A stretch of DNA of 64,000 bases from Apis mellifera (taxonomy: Eukaryota > Arthropoda > Insecta > Hymenoptera > Apidae): assembly GCF_003254395.2 (NCBI RefSeq), contig NC_037651.1, positions 10,157,001 to 10,221,000 on the forward strand. The letters run 5' to 3'. The translations under genes were made by a program, and so were the position numbers. The notes beneath the pieces were generated by a model. It was not told where the DNA came from. It did not search any database and was given only the letters and a program-made list of their open reading frames with translations. Below, piece by piece: positions 61,482-64,000 of the stretch; the first letter of the stretch is position 1, and the number at the start of each line of letters is the position of its first letter.

Positions 61482-62849
61482 GTAAGTCTATACCGACGTT
61501 ACTACTTGTTACCGGCTTCCCCGTGATTACATTACCGACTGTGAAATAACCCATTGTGGGTGCAGTTCAAATGCTCCTTTATCAACTGCAAATTTACATT
61601 ATAATTTTCCATTATGTAACCATAATGAATTCGTGTTTCATGTTCTGAAATACCGATTTCGATAAAAATTAGTATATTTCTTAAGCTATCTTTAATTTAC
61701 TATAATCAATTTTGAAATTATACTCAGTTCAATCATTAATAATTACATAATGAAGAAATTTTTTTAAAAATTTCATATTGTCAAGATATCAGAATATTTT
61801 AGTCGGTCAATGGTTAGTTATTGATTAATTAGTGATTAGAAAAATAAGATCAACATAGATTACTTTCAAAACTTTTTAATTCAAATCGTAATGGAAATTA
61901 CGTAATGCATAATATATAATAATATAATATATAAATATTTATCAAATAAAAAATATTTCGACAATATTGCGAAATATATTTCAATACATTTGTGTAATAA
62001 AAAGATACCCGAAATTGATATTCGAATAAGATTGTTATCTCATTTTTTTATTTTTGTAAAAATTCCCAATAGATTGATTCTATGAACATGATCATGATAT
62101 GTGAACATCATCTTAGAAATATTTCTTAATTACGTTTTGTCAAATAGATAAAATTTTCAGTTATTTTTATTTTTAAAAAAAAGATATTAATTTTTAATTT
62201 TGCAAATATATTCAAATATAAAAATAACAAGTAATAATAAATAAAACATTTGTTTTATCATTAAAAGTTTATGTTTTTTTTTTTATCGATGGAATTCAAC
62301 TGCGATATTGTGATATTATACCGGTAAAATAGAATAAAATAAAGAATGGAAAATGTAATTGGCTGCGTACAAACGATAGCGAAGTTTTTATTATTATCTG
62401 TTCTTTCTTTGCAGATTTCATTCGTTCATTAGACTTGAGTCATCCAACATTCACTAAGTTACTTCTACTTTTACCTTTCTCGAATTATGTTTATAATCTT
62501 TACTCCGTTTGCTTTGCGTGTATAATGATATAATATATTATTTTATAACGAATGACGCTGTTTCCCGGAAATTCTTTCTCTTTCTTATTTTCTTTTATAA
62601 CTTCGTAAATTAAAATAAAAATAAAATTAAAAGTTAAAATTGTGTAAATAACGATTACGAAAAAAAAAATTAGTTAACGTAAAAATAATGCCGGTGTAAT
62701 AATATTTTTCTTGACCGAAAAAATTGTTAGCTATACGATTTATTAAGCGAGTAACGACGAGGGGAAAAATGATGCATAGAACAAACGAAAGATCGGTGAG
62801 AGTATAAAAATGAAAGTATACGTAGGTTGTAGTGATTTAATGACTTTAA

Positions 62850-62878
62850 TGACTGTGCGATTATGTCGGCCACAGTCA
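62850..62878. repeat. Hairpin: TGACTGTG / CACAGTCA
   Basis: An exact 8-bp inverted repeat with a 13-base loop (62850-62857 and 62871-62878), inside a GC-richer block and preceded by TTAATGACT words. It is too short for a typical microRNA precursor. Confidence 0.75.
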
Positions 62879-63283
62879 CGGCGGGTTAACAGGCGATAAA
62901 TAAAATGTAGACACGAGTAGTGGCAACATGCGATGATATTCTTTTTTTATATTTTATATAATTTTTTTTATTTTTTTTTTTTTTTTACTTTTTTCTATAT
63001 TTCAATATTTTTTATGACTGAAAATTTACTGTATTTCCCGCGATACATCATTCATGGATTAATATATTATCCAAGCGGTAATCGCGTATAACGCAATATA
63101 ATATATAATTATGTAATGTCAAATGGTTAAATAAACATGCGGACAGAGGTGAAAATTAGAGAATAAGCAATAAAGAGAGTAAATTTATACTCGTAGATCT
63201 TTTAGGAAAACGCCAGAAGATTCGAAATATACATTATAATCGCGAATCGCGATAGAACGTGAACTAAGTCATCGTGTAACTAG

Positions 63284-63333
63284 TGCCGGAGGCTGATGCT
63301 TCAGTACTGGCTTTGGGTCTCTCAGTTTGCCAA
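63284..63333 (+). other. Possible small exon in a GC-rich block
   Basis: A 50-base segment between TAACTAG and GTAATCC has about half G+C in a strongly AT-rich background. Joined after a phase-1 exon it stays open (VPEADASVLALGLSVCQ); joined after phase 0 it is also open (CRRLMLQYWLWVSQFA). The acceptor has no pyrimidine tract and the donor is moderate, so a conserved noncoding element is as likely. Confidence 0.2.
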
Positions 63334-63591
63334 GTAATCCTACTCTTACCTTTTACCCCATCGTTTTCACTCGCTTTTGCTTCTCATCTTTCTTTCTTTC
63401 TTTCTTTCACTAGCTTTTCCAATCTCTGATATTTCTTGTTTTGCTCCCGTTTCGTTTCCCAATTCTTTCTCTCTCTCTGTTGATTTGCGTATTAATTAAT
63501 TAAAATCTTTAAGAATACAGGTGACAAGACAAAATATTCCACAAAGTTTCTTCATTCATCAAGATTTCTGATACCGTTTTAAATATTATGA

Positions 63592-63613
63592 TATTATTAT
63601 TATTATTATTATT
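63592..63613. repeat. ATT trinucleotide microsatellite
   Basis: About seven tandem ATT units in the terminal intron. Confidence 0.9.
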
Positions 63614-64000
63614 TTTAATATATATATTTTCATTATTTTGCCGTTACTTCTTATTTTATGACAAATCGGTCGAAAATAATTTATAAAATAGAATATCTAT
63701 AAGTCATCCGTGAAACCAATCGTACATTAATATTCGTGATGTAACGTGGACTACATACACAGATACTATATATAACTATTAATTATTACTGTCCGTTATA
63801 ATTTAATAATAATTTAATAAAATATTATAATTTAATATCGAAAACTTTTGTACTTGTTGGAATATATTTATTATTGATTATCGCATTACATTCGTAATAT
63901 CTTTAAAATGCATGCATATTGACGGCGAAAACGGTGAAATAATATTAAGAAAATTACGTATACGTATCGAGTTAAACGCGAGCCAAGTTTAGATGATTTT

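Larger units (their letters stand above)
60348..64000 (+). other. Long AT-rich intron with GC-richer blocks (right end of window)
   Basis: This region is mostly AT-rich sequence without open frames. Several blocks stand out as GC-richer and more complex: 61440-61575 (with a perfect donor at 61482), 62340-62400, 62840-62935 (with an 8-bp-stem hairpin) and 63255-63370 (a possible 50-base exon). These may be conserved elements or small exons of the gene starting at about 58 kb. Microsatellites include T homopolymers near 62962-62987, a CTTT run at 63389-63408 and an ATT run at 63592-63613. Confidence 0.4.

Overview
The window reads as eukaryotic nuclear DNA from an insect, most likely a hymenopteran of the honey-bee type. 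No bacterial-style gene string is present. CpG dinucleotides are very frequent. Moderately GC-rich DNA (about 1-50.8 kb) switches sharply to very AT-rich DNA (about 50.8-64 kb). Homopolymers and dinucleotide microsatellites are common, and the credible signals are splice sites, TATA/initiator-like elements and CCAAT boxes. The species is inferred from texture only; I did not recognise a diagnostic gene. All composition statements are by eye.

Layout. From 1 to 50.8 kb the DNA is almost entirely noncoding. The many open frames here are CpG-driven, stop-poor frames that overlap on several strands, and some of the longest begin with TTG. Inside this stretch are islands that look like promoters with noncoding first exons. 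They lie at about 2.9-3.2 kb (TATA-like box, initiator-like site, donor at 3193/3194), 14.04-14.3 kb (good TATA box), 20.7-20.87 kb (donor at 20868/20869) and 25.58-25.77 kb (two inverted CCAAT boxes, donor at 25771/25772). CpG-dense blocks lie near 4.8-5.3, 7.4-7.9, 12.7-13.35, 27.2-27.4, 42.4-42.9 and 49.9-50.5 kb. A nine-copy tandem repeat with a dimeric higher-order pattern occupies 29901-31133.

From 50.8 kb the base composition drops to AT-rich DNA. At 54.72-55.86 kb is a palindromic array of five roughly 210-bp units. Each carries a close match to the CTCF recognition motif; the three left copies face one way and the two right copies the other.

The best gene evidence is at the right end, on the + strand. 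A promoter near 57.96-58.00 kb (TATA box, E2F-like site, YY1/Pho or TISU-like start element) precedes a short exon with a 16-residue upstream ORF and a strong donor at 58192/58193. The next exon begins at 60241 after a strong acceptor and contains a plausible start codon at 60311. The rest of the gene appears to lie beyond the window, so its product cannot be named. Its long AT-rich intron holds several GC-richer blocks that may be microexons or conserved elements.

Taken together, the window looks like a large regulatory or intergenic domain, a possible insulator-like repeat near the compartment boundary, and the 5' end of one AT-compartment gene.
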